Shown piece by piece: positions 35,527 to 47,155 of a DNA stretch of 64,000 bases. The position numbers and the translations under genes were made by a program. Source of the DNA: Medicago truncatula (Eukaryota > Streptophyta > Magnoliopsida > Fabales > Fabaceae); the NCBI RefSeq assembly GCF_003473485.1, contig NC_053048.1:28144755-28208754 (forward strand), in the 5' to 3' direction. Numbering within the stretch: the first letter of the stretch is position 1; each line of letters opens with the position of its first letter. The notes below the pieces were generated by a model. The model searched no databases. It was not told the DNA's origin and saw only the letters and a list, made by a program, of their open reading frames with translations.

Positions 35527-35916
35527 GCTTAATTGCAGTTTTGACCCCTATGTTTCAAGAAATTGTAATTTTGGTCTCCTAACTAAATAAACTACAAAAT
35601 TGCCCCTTAAGTATTGACTTTTTTTGCAGTTTTGACCCCAGACTAATTTTGACAAAGTCAATGCACACATGGACGCCACTTATGTATTTTTTAAATTAAT
35701 TTTTTTAATATTTTTAATTAATAAATAAAAAATTATATATATTTTTATTTTTTAATAAAAAATAAATAAATAAATACATATGTGGCGTCCACGTCAACTT
35801 TGACTTGATCAAAATTGACATGGGGCCAAAACTGCAAAAAATCAATACTTAGAGGACAGTTTTATAATTTATTTAATTAAAGGACTAAAATCGCAACTTT
35901 TTAAAACATAAGCAGC
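35527..35916. mobile_element. MULE-type MITE, diverged ends
   Basis: The left end is GGCTTAATTGCAGTTTTGACC. The right arm contains GGGGCCAAAACTGCAAAAAATC and ends in a decayed ACATAAGCAGC. The central palindrome has GGACGCCAC and GTGGCGTCC. The target duplication was not recovered. Confidence 0.6.
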
Positions 35917-36551
35917 AAAAATATTTGGGTGCCGACAAAAATCTTTCCTGACCTCATCATATGATGTGATCCAAAAAAAAATTCTGACCTCATATGTGAT
36001 CCAAAAGATAAAAAAAAAAGAAGCTGGTGGCCGAATTCAATGGCATTTAAAACGCGAGACAAAGGTGATTATTGTGCATTTATACCTAGGACCCCTCTTA
36101 TCAGCCTATTCAACGTTTAGAGAAAATTGTTGTTCACAAATAAATAGTATACGGCTTAAAAAGAGACACTAGTAAAATATCGAAATATCTCCTTGACAGT
36201 AAGTTAACCGACGGTAGTTAACTTTTGTAGAACTTCGACAGTTAATTACACGGAACTTCGGCAATTAACTGTTGCGGAATTTCAAACCTCATTTTTTTTC
36301 AAAATGAAATTAAATACAAATTAATTGTTTCTTCCTCTCATTTTCTCCATAACAAATAATCAATGAAATTAAATGCAAATTAAGTACTCCCTCCGTCCCT
36401 TAATGTAGGCACATATTGTCTTTTTCACATTTGAAATGTTATCAGTGTAATTAATGTGTTTGTTTTGTGTATTAATATTACCATATTGTCCTTTGTTTGT
36501 ATGTATATTAAATTTAACTTTTCATATTTGAAGACAAGTTAGTATTATTAA
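35917..36551. other. Intergenic, no gene seen
   Basis: AT-rich. A short run of TTAACCGACGGTAGTTAAC and AACTTCGGCAATTAACTGT near 36207-36270 is internally repetitive. TACTCCCTCCGTCCC near 36387 is typical of the edge of a plant MITE. No coding frame is convincing. Confidence 0.4.
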
Positions 36552-36910
36552 GGCCAAGTATCTCCCTGGGTCCTTTAAGTTTCATATTTGTTTCAGATAG
36601 ATCCTTTAAGTTTCTAAGTCTTCAGATAGTTCCTTTAAGTATGGAGTTTGTTTCGGATAGGTCCTTTAAGTTTCGAGTTTCTTTCAGATAAGTCATTTCT
36701 ACCAACCTCCGTTAAGCCAAAGTTGATTTGATAGAAATGACCTATCTGAAACAAACTCGTAACTTAAAAAACATATCTGAAACCTTAGAAATTTAAAGGA
36801 CATATTCGAAACAAACTCGAAACTTAAAGAATCTATCTGAAACTTTAGAAATTTAAAGGACCTATCTGAAACAAACGTTAAACTTAAAAGACCCAGAGAG
36901 GTATTTGGCC
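36552..36910. mobile_element. 359-bp MULE-type MITE
   Basis: The ends are GGCCAAGTATCTCCCTGGG and CCCAGAGAGGTATTTGGCC. A perfect 9-bp duplication, TATTATTAA, lies at 36543-36551 and 36911-36919. The inside is made of repeats of TCCTTTAAGTTT in one arm and its complement in the other. Confidence 0.92.
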
Positions 36911-37758
36911 TATTATTAATTAGGGGTATGTTTAGGAAAAAAATTAATAAATGCATCTAGTAATTTGAAAGTGTGTTTACATGTAGAGACAAAAATAAAG
37001 TCAAATGGAGGACTTAGATATATAGACGGATGGAGTATAAAAAAAGTAAATATGATTTTTTTTTGCATATTTGATTGATTTTTTGAAATAACATAATTAA
37101 GTATAACAAAAGTTTGTCTTTTTTGCTTATAATTTGAGACAGAAAATAAGATTTGTTGCTTATAATTTAAAACGGAAGGAGTTTATACGTAAAAATAATC
37201 GAACTATATATTAATAAAATTATAATATTAATTAATTTTATTTAATTTTTTGAAGAAAAATAAATTAAACTTTAATTATCAAACTACTGATCAATCTAAT
37301 AGAGTCTATATTAAACACCCTATCAATTAATTTTGAGCATTACTTTTCCAATGTCTTTCTTCGCGCGCCCTATTTTTTTTTCTTTCAAAATTACCCTCGG
37401 AGTATTCCAGATTATATAATCCGTAATTATGTTTTCTTTTGTTGAAGGGTGAAAAATGAGTAACGGATTTTTCCGAATTTTATAATCCGGAAACTTCAAA
37501 AAATAGGGTGCATTACATGATGTTTCCGGATTATATAATCCGGAAACCCCCTAAACACCTTTTTTCAAAATAAAACAGTTAGGATTACACAAATTCGAAA
37601 CATGTTTGTAACATGGATAGTCATTTTAGGGACAATATTAATCTTCCTAACTCTCATCCTTCTTACGGGACTCCGCCCCTCAAAATCCAAAATTCCATCG
37701 TTTAGACCCATTTTTCATTTTTTTTAATTTTTCATATTCTTAGAAAAATCCGAAAAAG

Positions 37759-37871
37759 GACCTATCCGAAACAAACTCCAAACTTAAAGGACCTATCTGA
37801 AATCTTAGAAACTTAAAGGATCTATTTGAAACAAACTCGAAACTTAAAGGACCCGGGGAGGTATTTGACCT
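37759..37871. mobile_element. Right-end fragment of the 36552-36910 MITE family
   Basis: It contains GGACCTATCCGAAACAAACTCC, AACTTAAAGGATCTAT and ends GGACCCGGGGAGGTATTTGACC, matching the right arm of the 36552-36910 element. The left arm is missing. Confidence 0.65.
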
Positions 37872-39588
37872 AAATTATATAAATATATGAATTTTCCTTT
37901 AAAGAAAAAAAAAACTAAATATATGGCTTTTATGCGGTGGTGAAAGCACCGACAATTTATGTGGTTATTACTGTATCGTATTTTGTATAAATATATGTCT
38001 CCAGTTAATCAACAATTTATTTTATCTTTAATTTAGTTTTATTATGATATTTGCTCTTGTATCTACTTTTTTCTAGTGAATCATGTCTCAGGATGAAAAA
38101 GTTGAAACCCATGTCTGATACTCCAACTTTAAGAGGACGATTAATGTTTTTTTTATTTATTGATGTGAATATGTTGGCGAAAATCCGTAATGTTGCACTT
38201 TTATTGAATTTCATTTTTGATGTATTGTGAAGGTAATGTCAAATTCTTGAATAATTTAGTTCAATTATGAATGATTATCAGGACCGTTCCTACGAATTTG
38301 GAGGCTCGGTTCTCTAAGTGAAAAGAGGCTCATAATAAAAAATAAAATTTTTAAAGAACAATATTCTATTTAAATTTTTTAAAAGATAAATACAAGGTGT
38401 CGTATATATGCGGTACACCCAAAAGTGAAAATCATTACCGTATGCATAAGGAATCTCAAACCACCCTCCCAAAAAACATCCACCTAACACTTAGTAGTAC
38501 TGTTGGGCTATAATTTTTTTTAAGCTCATACCTTAAGGAGGCCGAGCTCCCATTGTTATCAAAAACACGACTTAAGTCTCAAAATCCTGGTTCTTGCGAC
38601 TTTGCGTAACTTCAATGACTCAAATCCATAGCAAAGTCCCAAAAACAAACAAAATCCTATCAAAATCGCACAAAATCGTGAAATCCATTCAAAATCACAG
38701 GATTTTAATGGATTTTGTTCAATTTTTTTATAAGGGTTAATTTTTTACCCGGTTCATAAATTGACCCGCTTTGAATCCATGACCCGTTCTATAAATACTC
38801 GAAAGGCCAAAAAATTTCATTCCTTCACTTCCCCCACATTTATGTATATGTATTTTGTGGACTTTGAACTTCAGTCATTTAATGTTAAATATATGCAATT
38901 TATAACATATATTTAACATTATTTTTTTTTTGGTAGAATCTTCGATTTTGATTGCGATTTTATGAGTCTCGACTTTGCTATCCTACATCGATTCTACAAA
39001 AAAATTTGAGTAAAATCTTTTGATTTTGATTACAATTTTACGAGTCCCGATTTTGCTACTCCCTTTCGACTTGAAGTAAAGTTTTGATTTTGATATGGCC
39101 TATGCGACAGGCCCATTGAACTGTTTGCACACCCTAAGGTCCGGCTCTAATGATTATGTAATGATATGGCTTATGATTGAGTTTTAATTTGTCGTCGAAC
39201 CTGTTGTATGTTGATGCAAATTGTGTTTATAAATTACAGGTCATTTGTGTCCTTTGTATAGAGGTAATAAATACTACCTGCATGCATATCAGAACTCAAA
39301 GGTAATTGCCGTTGGAAGCGAGCGGGGTATCAATGAACAATTTCTTAAGTTAAAAGAGTAATTACTCTGCCAAAAAAAAAAAAAAAAGAGTAATTTTCTC
39401 TTGTTCTTATCCCTTTCACATGTGGTTCTCCTTTTCACCAAAGAGCCGTACCCTTCACTTATTAGATAAATGTGTGAGTGAGTGCATTGAAAAAACTACA
39501 GCACTATCACCGAGTCCATAATATATAATCCGCATTTTGATTTTCGTAACTTTGCAAGATCAATATCCCTCAACCATTAGTGTATTGA
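37872..39588. other. Upstream of unit 4: decayed repeats, no gene
   Basis: No gene. GGACCGTTCCTACGAATTTGGAGGC at 38281 and AAGGTCCGGCTCTAATG near 39135 are roughly inverted and may bound an old DNA element with further inserts (38561-39090 has inverted AAAATC.../...GATTTT segments). Only about the last 110 bases before the unit 4 start match the other DUF247 leaders; the distal promoter block shared by units 1, 3 and 5 is absent. Confidence 0.4.
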
Positions 39589-39615
39589 ATGAATGATGGC
39601 AGCCCAAACTCTTAA
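39589..39615 (+). other. Conserved overlapping upstream mini-ORF, unit 4
   Basis: Eight codons (MNDGSPNS) and a TAA overlap the main ATG at 39593. The geometry matches the other units, although this unit's promoter has diverged. Confidence 0.5.
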
Positions 39616-41466
39616 AGAAAAAATTGAGGAGCTACAAAAATCAAAGCAAACACCCCAAAATTCACCACCCAAGATACAAAGGGTGGCATATTACCGCAGA
39701 AAGATACCAAATTTGAGGAAGTACTACAAACCCAAGTTGGTGTCAATAGGTCCTATCCATCATGACAATAAAAATCTGAAGTTAGGAGAGAAGTACAAGC
39801 TTAAGTGGGCAGCAGAATACATAGAAAACACTCCACTTAATCCAGAAAACACTGCACTTCATGCAGAAAACACTGCACTTAATGCAGAAAACTTTGCACT
39901 TAAAGCAGAGAAACTATACAAAAAGATTGATGAAGACATCAATAATTTGAAGGGTCATTTTAGCGAGGATGTTTTAACTTTAACTAAAAAGTCTCTTGAA
40001 GGCTTTGGTACCCTTGAAGAAAAGCTGTCGTTGATGTTGTTCGTGGATGGATGTTCTTTGCTACATATCTTGGAGAATGCCAGACGTAATAACCCAGGGA
40101 AAATGAATATTAAGGTTGATCAACTTTTTCTTGTGATGGTGGATGTGGTTTTGTTGGAAAATCAACTTCCTTATGAAGTACTCAAGCTATTGTGGAAAAA
40201 CGAGAATGAGAGTGAATTGATACAAAGCATGACGGATTTCTTCAAATATAATCATTGGGCACAGTCAGAGAAGGAGAAGGACATGGGTCCAAAGAAAAAC
40301 GGAGAAGGAGAATATAGTGTATCAATACCATTACCAAATGAGTCACCCACTCATCTTCTTGATCATCTGCGTAAACTCAACCTCACTACACCCAAGTCCA
40401 AGGTACAAGTTAACAATAAAAAGCACTAGAAAAGATTGAAACAACAATAGCAATTACAGACAAAAAAATATTTGATCACTAAATTTTGTCTCTAACACTT
40501 AAGGGCAGAATTTGAAACAGTGATTATCTTGTTCCGTTTTTATATTTTCATCATAATTTCAACTTTTTTTTTTATTAGTTTAAGTCTATCTACTGTTATC
40601 ATAAGTAGTTCAACTTTTTATTAGAAAATTTGTGTATTCAATAAATTTGAAATTAAAATATTTTTGGAATAATTTCTTAATTTCTTAATTTTGGAACGGG
40701 TCTCTTCTAGCTTAACCAAGGTCCTGGGTTCGAATCCAGCCTTGGGCATGCAGCAGTGTTAAAACTCTTAGGGAGAGCCTGCCGCCCATTTGGGTCCCAC
40801 AATGTTCGAGAGATTAGTCTCCGCAGTTGCGCGCGGAGGATACCCGGTTTACACCAAAAAAGCAATGAAGCTAAATCCAAAGAATGCAGTCAGAAGAAAA
40901 ATGAGTCCAAGCCGATTACATACAGGGGCATAGAAGATCTAAGAGCAGTAGGAATAAGTCTTAAGGCAAGCTTTACACCAAAGCCAACAGACATAGATTT
41001 CTCTGCAGGATGGTTTTCTGCGAAACTGACTATTCCTAGGATCCCAGTGAACAACTTTACAGCCGCTATTTTCCTCAACCTGGTGGCATATGAGATGTGT
41101 CCAGATTTTGACAACGACTATCAGATTTGTTCTTATGTAGCTCTCATGGACTCGCTCATCGACCATCCTGAAGATGTGAAGGTACTGAGATCAAAAAGGA
41201 TTTTGTCCACCTTATGGAGTGATGAGGAAGTTGCCAACCTTTTCAATATCATAGGTACCGACCTGGTAGCTAACATCGACAAATATTTTTATGTCCAAGA
41301 TAAATTATGTGAGCATTACTTTAATAAATACAAGAGTTGGATAGCGTTGGGTTTTCGCACTTACTTCAACAATCCTTGGACCGTTATTGCATTCCTTGTT
41401 GCATTTACTGCCCTTGCTCTTACTTTCATTCAGACATGGTTTACGGTTCACCCGGCTAGCAAATAA
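39593..41466 (+). CDS. DUF247 (UPF0481) membrane protein, unit 4, SINE at exon 2 acceptor
   Basis: Exon 1 is 39593-40402 (270 codons, donor TCCAAG/GTACAA). Exon 2 ends at 41466. DUF247 motifs are complete: KLVSIGPIHHDN, LMLFVDGCSLLHIL, VVLLENQLPYEVLKLLW, LNLVAYEMCPDF, SDEEVANLFNIIGTDL and a C-terminal hydrophobic helix. Two features set it apart. First, 39824-39907 is four copies of a 21-base unit, giving heptads of the form ENTALxA between YI and EKLYKKI. Second, a SINE has replaced the usual AACATAG acceptor. The best phase-0 acceptor left is TCTCTTCTAG/CTT (exon from 40711), which would read through the SINE without a stop and give about 521 residues. Another acceptor, before 40813, would give about 487. 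Without one of these the gene is broken. The coding sequence is otherwise intact. Confidence 0.8.
39824..39907 (+). repeat. Four 21-bp coding repeats in unit 4
   Basis: The unit is GAAAACACTGCACTTAATGCA with small changes, in frame, giving ENTPLNP, ENTALHA, ENTALNA and ENFALKA. Other units have a single ENTGLIP-type segment here. Confidence 0.9.
40690..40862 (+). mobile_element. tRNA-derived SINE at the intron/exon 2 junction of unit 4
   Basis: A TAGCTTAACCAAGG stretch resembles an A box and GGGTTCGAATCCAGCC is a clear B box. The body has GGGAGAGCCTGCCGCCCATT, GTCTCCGCAGTTGCGCGCGG and ATACCCGGTTTACACC, then AAAAAA. GC content is far above the surroundings. Family membership (Au-like) is suspected but unproven. 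It ends two bases before the AATGAAGCTAAA start of conserved exon 2 sequence. Confidence 0.8.
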
Positions 41467-41727
41467 AGGTTGTTCGTTATGACAATGTTGTTTTTGTTAT
41501 GGCTTTCATCACTTCTCTCGATTCTTAATAGGTTGAATTTTTTTAATGAATAAATATTAGGTTAAGTTTTCATCGACGTCTTGATTATGAGTATGTATTT
41601 CAAAGATAAAGAGTGTCTTTTTCTTGATTCTGTGTGTTTCAATTGAAACATGAATAAATTAATATTCTCATTGATGATCTACATGTTACTATATTGGTGT
41701 GATTATGTTGATTTTGTTTAGACGAGT
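41467..41727. other. 3' flank of unit 4
   Basis: It matches the 3' flank of unit 1 (TTATGACAATGTTGTTTT, GAAACATGAATAAATTAATATTCTCATTGATGATCTAC). It is interrupted by the MULE at 41737 and would resume at 45456. Confidence 0.65.
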
Positions 41728-41736
41728 TATTCAATA

Positions 41737-44700
41737 GAGCACTGCTAGCATCAGTCGCTTCCTCAGTTGCTTTTCAACACTTTCCCGTACAAATCGCCAC
41801 GTCATCTTATTTTTCAACGCCTTTACTTGTTACCGGATGAATAGGTTGAGTTGCTAACTGCTTCAATTGCATTTATTTTTTTTATTTTATTTCACTACTT
41901 TTTTTTTGTTTTTTTCCGTTGAAGAATTCAACACCACTTTTCACCTCATATAAAGACAAAAAAATCATTTTAATTCTTTCCCACCTTAACGAGGAAAAAT
42001 CTGAAACACCTAGCTACCATTTTATTTTCTCCACACTCATAATCAATACCCAAAAAAAATTAAAACCAACCACTTTTTAGTGGTCCACGTCATACACAGT
42101 CTAATACTGTTAAAATAAGATTTAACAGGGTACTCTATTCTTGTTAAAAAAAAACAGGGTACTCAATCATAAACACACACCTTCTATCATATATTACATG
42201 CATATAACAGTATACCTCACGAACAAAAATTGGAGCCACTCTAGTAGATTTTGATTGACCATCATCTGCTACAGCAGAATTAAAAAATCCAACAAGAGTT
42301 CAAAGGATGATAAATATGTTTTCCATTTTATTTTAACGAGATAAATATGCACAGCCAAAATAGTCATAAATCATAATAGGATAACAAATGTAATATAGGA
42401 TCCAATCCTTTAACACAACAAAACTATAAAGTTAAACCAATGAAAACATCTTTTAGTCTAAAATGAAACATAAACAAGCTTATATAAACTTAGGAGAGTA
42501 TTGTTGAGTAAAACTAAAAATTTAAAATAAATATCTTAAAGATTCTTCAACTCCTTGAACTCTACTGTTTTGCCTGACAAATGAGCAGAAAATGGGAGAT
42601 AATTAACAGGGTACTCAAAGTGCAGCCACTTAATATGAAATCTATAAAGTCACCTACATAATATGAACTTTTATATCATTGATGTTGATGCAGCCACAAC
42701 TTCATCAGTGACAAATATTGCTTCTTTTTCAACGATTGCAGCCTTCATTTCACATAATCACAGAACAAAAATCACAACAATCAGAAATCATGTTAAATAA
42801 TAATATGTTAAGAAGTTTGATAAAATAATAAATTCCAACCTTTTTCACGCTACCAGTAGATTTTCTCTTTCGACCTCTTTCAATGCCGCTCTTTATTCTT
42901 TTCGGTGCCCCTTTTGTTTTTGAATCTTGAGGATCAAGTAGTTTCTTGTCAAGCAAAGTGCTCTTCCTGCTATTTTCTTGGCTATTTTTTAAGGATCGGT
43001 TAAGGAATGCACATTGTTTCAAGGCCTCTTCCAGTGCATGACATGCAAAGTTATAACTCTCATTGGTTAATGATCCTTCCTCCAACAATTGAGAGGCCTT
43101 TGGATACAAACGATCATATCTCTCCTTCTTCGAACAAATATCTTCATTAACTTTTCTTTTATGATGCCGACTTCTGATATCCTTTGTCCATCTTTTCAAT
43201 ATGTAGTGTGATGGGACAGCAAAGATACCACTATATTGGAGGGCCATCAATGAATGTCTACAAAGATACCCATTATACTCAAACAAACGACATATGCAAG
43301 AAATTTTCTCTTTCGATGCATCCCACTCTACAACAAATTCTTCCCTATTTCCAAAGTCGAATATTGTAAAAGAGGTGAGCTGACTATCTTCATTCCTTTT
43401 CTTGACATGACATCCAGATAATCCCATAATTTCAACTTGGAACTTTTTGAATACTTCATGCGTATAAATCATTGACATTTGCTTCTCAAAAGGTGATGGA
43501 GTTTTAAGAACTGGTTGTTTATGCCATGTATTAAAATCAGCATGCATTTCTGCTTCTTCCCTATCTTGCAAAGCAACTTCATATTTTTCAACAAATTCTT
43601 TCAATGTAGTTTTCTTGCCTACATATTTGTCAAAAAAAGAGTTGATGCTCTCTAATCTTTGAGTTGTTGACATGCCAGCGAAAAAGGTATCTTTCATGTA
43701 AACAGGAACCCAATGTTTACGTTCTTCATATAAAGACTGAATCCACCCATCCTCTGAGTTTGATAGTTGAAATTTCTCTACCATTTCTGCCCAATTAACT
43801 TCAAACTGTTGTATTGACAGAGACTTGTATATGCATGCGTCAAAATATCCCATGAAATCTTCATTATTTCTTATTACATGACCAAGCTTCTCAGGCACCT
43901 TTCTAAGTATATGCCAAAGACAAAAACGATGTCGGGTATTTGGAAATACCTCTTCAATAGCCACTTTCATTGCTCTGTCTTGGTAAGTTATCATTGGATT
44001 TGGAGGTTTCCCACATATTGCCTTAAGCCATGTTTTCATCAACCATTCGAAACTCTCAGAGGTCTCATTTGCTAGTAATGCACAACCGATTAATCTTGAC
44101 TGAAAGTGATTATTCACACCAATGAATGGAGCAAATGGTATTTTATATTTGTTTGTGATATATGTAGTATCAAAGGAAATCACATCTCCAAACACTTTAT
44201 AATCATCTCTACCCTTTCCATCCACCCAAAATACATTTTTTACATGACCATCATCATCCAAATCAAATGCATAAAAGAATCTTGAATTTTCTTCTTGCAT
44301 ACGCATAAAATACTCCAGCATTGCATTTGCATCTCCTGATTCTAAATTCAAACAACGGTCCTTATCTAAATAATTTCTAACATCTTTCTCCAAGCAACCA
44401 ACTTTCTCATATCCTCCGTGTTGTTTGGCCATTGTGGCAAAGATTTTGCTTGTTCTCACTCCAACATGTTGCAAAGTTTCAATACAATTCTGTTGAGCTT
44501 TATTGATTGTTCTATGGCAAGGAAAATAATGTGCATATGTTGGAAAAAGTTCATGATTGTGATCTTTGATCAAGCCATGGACCACCCATTTTCCATCACA
44601 TCTTCTTCTAATATGTAAGCCAGCCTCACATTCCACCTTCAAACAAGGACGTGGATTTTGTGCGGTCGACTCTCGTTTTTTCCCATATCTTGTGCAAGCA

Positions 44701-45455
44701 TATTTCACATCAATAAATTGTCTAGAAATTTTTGAACGGCGATTGCTTTTAATGGATACACCAAATCCGACACATTTAGCATATCGAACATAGAAAGAAT
44801 AAGCATCTTCCTGTGACTCAAATTCCATTCCAAGAGAAGGTTGTTGAAAATTGTTAGCATCTAAATCACCAACATATGAATCACTATTGACGGTCTCATT
44901 TATAACATGCTCTTCGTTTTCATCAATGGGTTCCATTAATTCCTAATATATGTATAAAAATAGTTACAACTAATTATCAATACATGTTGAACAAACATAA
45001 AAAACTCAATAAAATATTTTCAAAGACAAAGTGATAGTACCAAATTCATGTTTTTTAATACAGGGGAATCACATGCATTGACAATGAGGAGAACAAAAGT
45101 GTACCTTAAAAAGTGAAATACTCTTACTCTTTTGTTGGAATTGTGAGAGAAAAACACCAAGAAGTGACAGAGTGGTGGTGCTTATCCTTTGGGGACTTTC
45201 TGCATGAAACAGTGGCAGAATGGCAGAGCTTCTGATAGTTGAAACAACGATGTGCTCGATAAGGAAAGAGATATTCTTAGGCGCGGGAAAATGCCTTGTT
45301 GTTTGGGATATCCATTAAAAAAATAAAAACAATTAAACGTGTTGATTTTGGTGAACCGGTAACCAAGTCAAAAGTTAAAAGAATAGTATGACGTGGACCA
45401 CTAAAAGAGGGAGTGCTTAACGAGAGTGTCAAAGCGCCTGATGCTAGCATTACTC
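41737..45455. mobile_element. Complete MULE encoding a FAR1/MURA-type transposase
   Basis: The ends GAGCACTGCTAGCATCAGTC and GAGTAATGCTAGCATCAGGC (right end read inward) are inverted. The 9-bp duplication TATTCAATA is perfect (41728-41736 and 45456-45464). The uninterrupted target is visible in the 3' flank of unit 1 (GTTATTTAATATTGTG). The arms also share TTTTTAGTGGTCCACGTCAT near 42075 and its complement near 45390. The element is 3719 bases and holds one long intact gene on the minus strand. Intact ends, a perfect duplication and an open transposase frame point to recent movement. Confidence 0.93.
42671..44936 (-). CDS. FAR1-related (MURA-type) transposase, intact
   Basis: The main frame runs 44936 to 42750 (728 codons). 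A better gene model splices after K699 (AAAAAG/GTTGGA, 42840) to ATGAAG/GCTGCA at 42742 and ends at 42671, giving 722 residues. Parts in order: an acidic N-terminus; a FAR1 DNA-binding domain (about 40-130, with YACTRYGKK and HNHEL); a MULE transposase core with D256 in ISFDTTY, D320 in TYQDRAMK and E429 in RLESINSFF; CLWHI near 339-343; a SWIM zinc finger, CICR...YLCRH (547-561); and a basic C-terminus with RGRKRK. FAR1/FHY3 light-signalling factors descend from such transposases. Here the gene lies inside intact terminal repeats, so it is more likely an active transposase than a domesticated factor. Its 5' region to 45455 should hold its promoter. Confidence 0.88.
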
Positions 45456-45464
45456 TATTCAATA

Positions 45465-45984
45465 TTGTGTTTATCGATTGGACCGTCAATATCTTTCTCA
45501 GGATCTAGAAGTCCTCCCAAAGAGTCTAGAGACCCTCCTAGAGGCCTCAACACCCTTCTAAAGGGATCCAGGGCCCAGGGCGCGCCCTCCCCAAGGCGCC
45601 GACTCAGCCAACTTCTTACTTGTAGAAGCCTCTAGAGCTCGGCATAAAGACCTAAGTACCCTTCAGAGCCTTCTCGAGGCATAACCAATACAATGCTAAA
45701 TCCTAATTACGATTAGTGTACTTTTTTTATAAGTACAATTGGCGTAGTCTGTGGGAACCAGTAAAACTGACCCAGACCACACTCATAAACCTAAAATCTT
45801 ATTGGTGACCTCGAAGAGATGGTGGCCGACGAATACCAAACCAGATTTAGTTTTCCATGAAGCTATCAAATGATCAACGCCAAACTGCCTCGGAGCGATC
45901 AATTTTTCCAACAACCAGGTGCTATCGATTTCAATTCTCATGAATTCAGTTTCAGTTATTCTTATGTCATTATTATTATATATT
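45465..45984 (+). mobile_element. LTR/leader fragment of a gypsy-type retrotransposon
   Basis: Just after the MULE target duplication the sequence turns GC-rich with CTAGAAGTCCTCCCAAAG-type repeats. It runs to a likely LTR end near AAGTACA (about 45735), followed by ATTGGCGTAGTCTGTGGGAACC. That phrase follows the LTR in many plant gypsy elements as primer-binding site and leader. ATGGTGGCCGACG near 45819 may be a gag start, but the frame soon ends. No pol follows. Confidence 0.55.
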
Positions 45985-46490
45985 GACTTTAATATGTGTT
46001 TAGTCCCTACAAATAGAAGTCATTTAAACAATGGTCATGTATTCGTTAATCCTTACAATTTGCCCTCCCAAAATTTAATCACTTAAAAATTGGTCTCTCA
46101 ACCCAGTTAATCAATGCCACGTCACTGATTAGCTGACGTGTCACATATGATTTATCAGAGTTGGTATGAACGGACAAAAACACCCTTGAGCTTCCCAGAC
46201 AAATGCAAAAAGACCATTATACCCTCTATATTCATCTTCTGAAAATCTTCATCCATTACTTTTCCTTCCAATTCCTTTTCTGATTCCAATTCCTTCTCTT
46301 AAAAGTGAGTTTACTAATGTCACTAATTTGCATCAGCCTTCCATTGATAAAATCGAACCAGATCTTTAAATTTGCAATGTATCAAAGCTTCAACTTTGTG
46401 TTTGAATTGGAGAAGGTTGCATCGGGTTCGTGGTGGTGATGACAACGGAGATATGTTTGTTCTTCGACGTGGTGTTGGGGGAAACAGAGA

Positions 46491-46575
46491 GAGAGGGACG
46501 AAGTTGATTATCAAACTAGTAACGACCGTCGAGATCTCCGTTCTCGTTACCGCGCCGTCCAGAACATGATTCACG
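46491..46575 (+). pseudogene. Exon fragment, possibly from an NSE4-type SMC5/6 subunit
   Basis: The frame gives ERDEVDYQTSNDRRDLRSRY followed by RAVQNMIH, then a donor-like ACG/GTAGGA. The RRxLRSRYxAVxNMI pattern resembles the N-terminal region of plant NSE4 kleisin subunits, judged from memory. Only one exon is present and no continuation was found downstream, so it is not a working gene. Its left edge is uncertain. Confidence 0.4.
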
Positions 46576-46794
46576 GTAGGAATTCAATTTTATTCAACGC
46601 TCATTCTGTTTTCTAATTCTGTTTCGAGTTTCATATTATTTATTTTTTTGCATGTTTTTACTTCTGTAGAGAATCCAGAAATGAGAAAACGACTTCAAAT
46701 TTTGTGTTATTTGTGTCTTTGGTGGTGGTGAAATGGAAAGAGAGGGAGAGGAAGAAGAATGAATTGGAATTTCATGGGTGGGTGTGTGGTGGGT

Positions 46795-46927
46795 TTAGAA
46801 TTCCAAAAAGATTGAAAGTGAATAAAAGAATGGGATTGGATTGGAAGAAGAAAATTGAAGATGAAAATGGTTGTTGAAGTTGACGATATGCAGCAGAGAA
46901 AGAACCTCCTTCCATTGGTGTAGTAGG

Positions 46928-46995
<68 letters not shown>

Positions 46996-47155
46996 ATGGT
47001 CCAGCTGGTATGCGATGTGGTTGGGGTGTTGAAAATGTACCCCTTGGTGCTGCTGCTTGCATAGAATACCCATAATAATATGGTGAACCCATAGTTGAAG
47101 ATAATGGTCCATAAAGTTGTTGATATTATTGTGCTTGCTGAATCTGTGGGTTATG
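46795..47155 (-). pseudogene. C-terminal fragment of an RRM (RBM24/38-like) protein
   Basis: Read on the minus strand, the sequence after an acceptor-like TTTCAG gives QIQQAQ, a TAA, then YQQLYGPLSSTMGSPYYYGY, SMQAAAPRGTFSTPQPHRIP and AGPSY. A (TA)n tract then interrupts before YYPTTPMEGGSFSAAY. Gly/Tyr/Pro-rich tails with PHRIPAGPSY are known from plant single-RRM proteins of the RBM24/38 type. The RRM itself is absent. The stop and the expanded microsatellite show decay. Confidence 0.55.
46931..46993. repeat. (TA)n microsatellite
   Basis: About 31 TA units interrupt the captured RRM-protein fragment and create artificial Tyr-Ile open frames on the minus strand. Confidence 0.95.

Noticed and set aside
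42750..44936. Calling the FAR1-related gene a host light-signalling factor
   Set aside because: It lies within intact terminal inverted repeats and a perfect 9-bp duplication, so a transposase is the simpler reading.
46772..47112. Two minus-strand frames with long Tyr-Ile runs
   Set aside because: The runs are translation of a (TA)n microsatellite. Only the short flanking segments resemble a real protein, and these are reported as a captured fragment.
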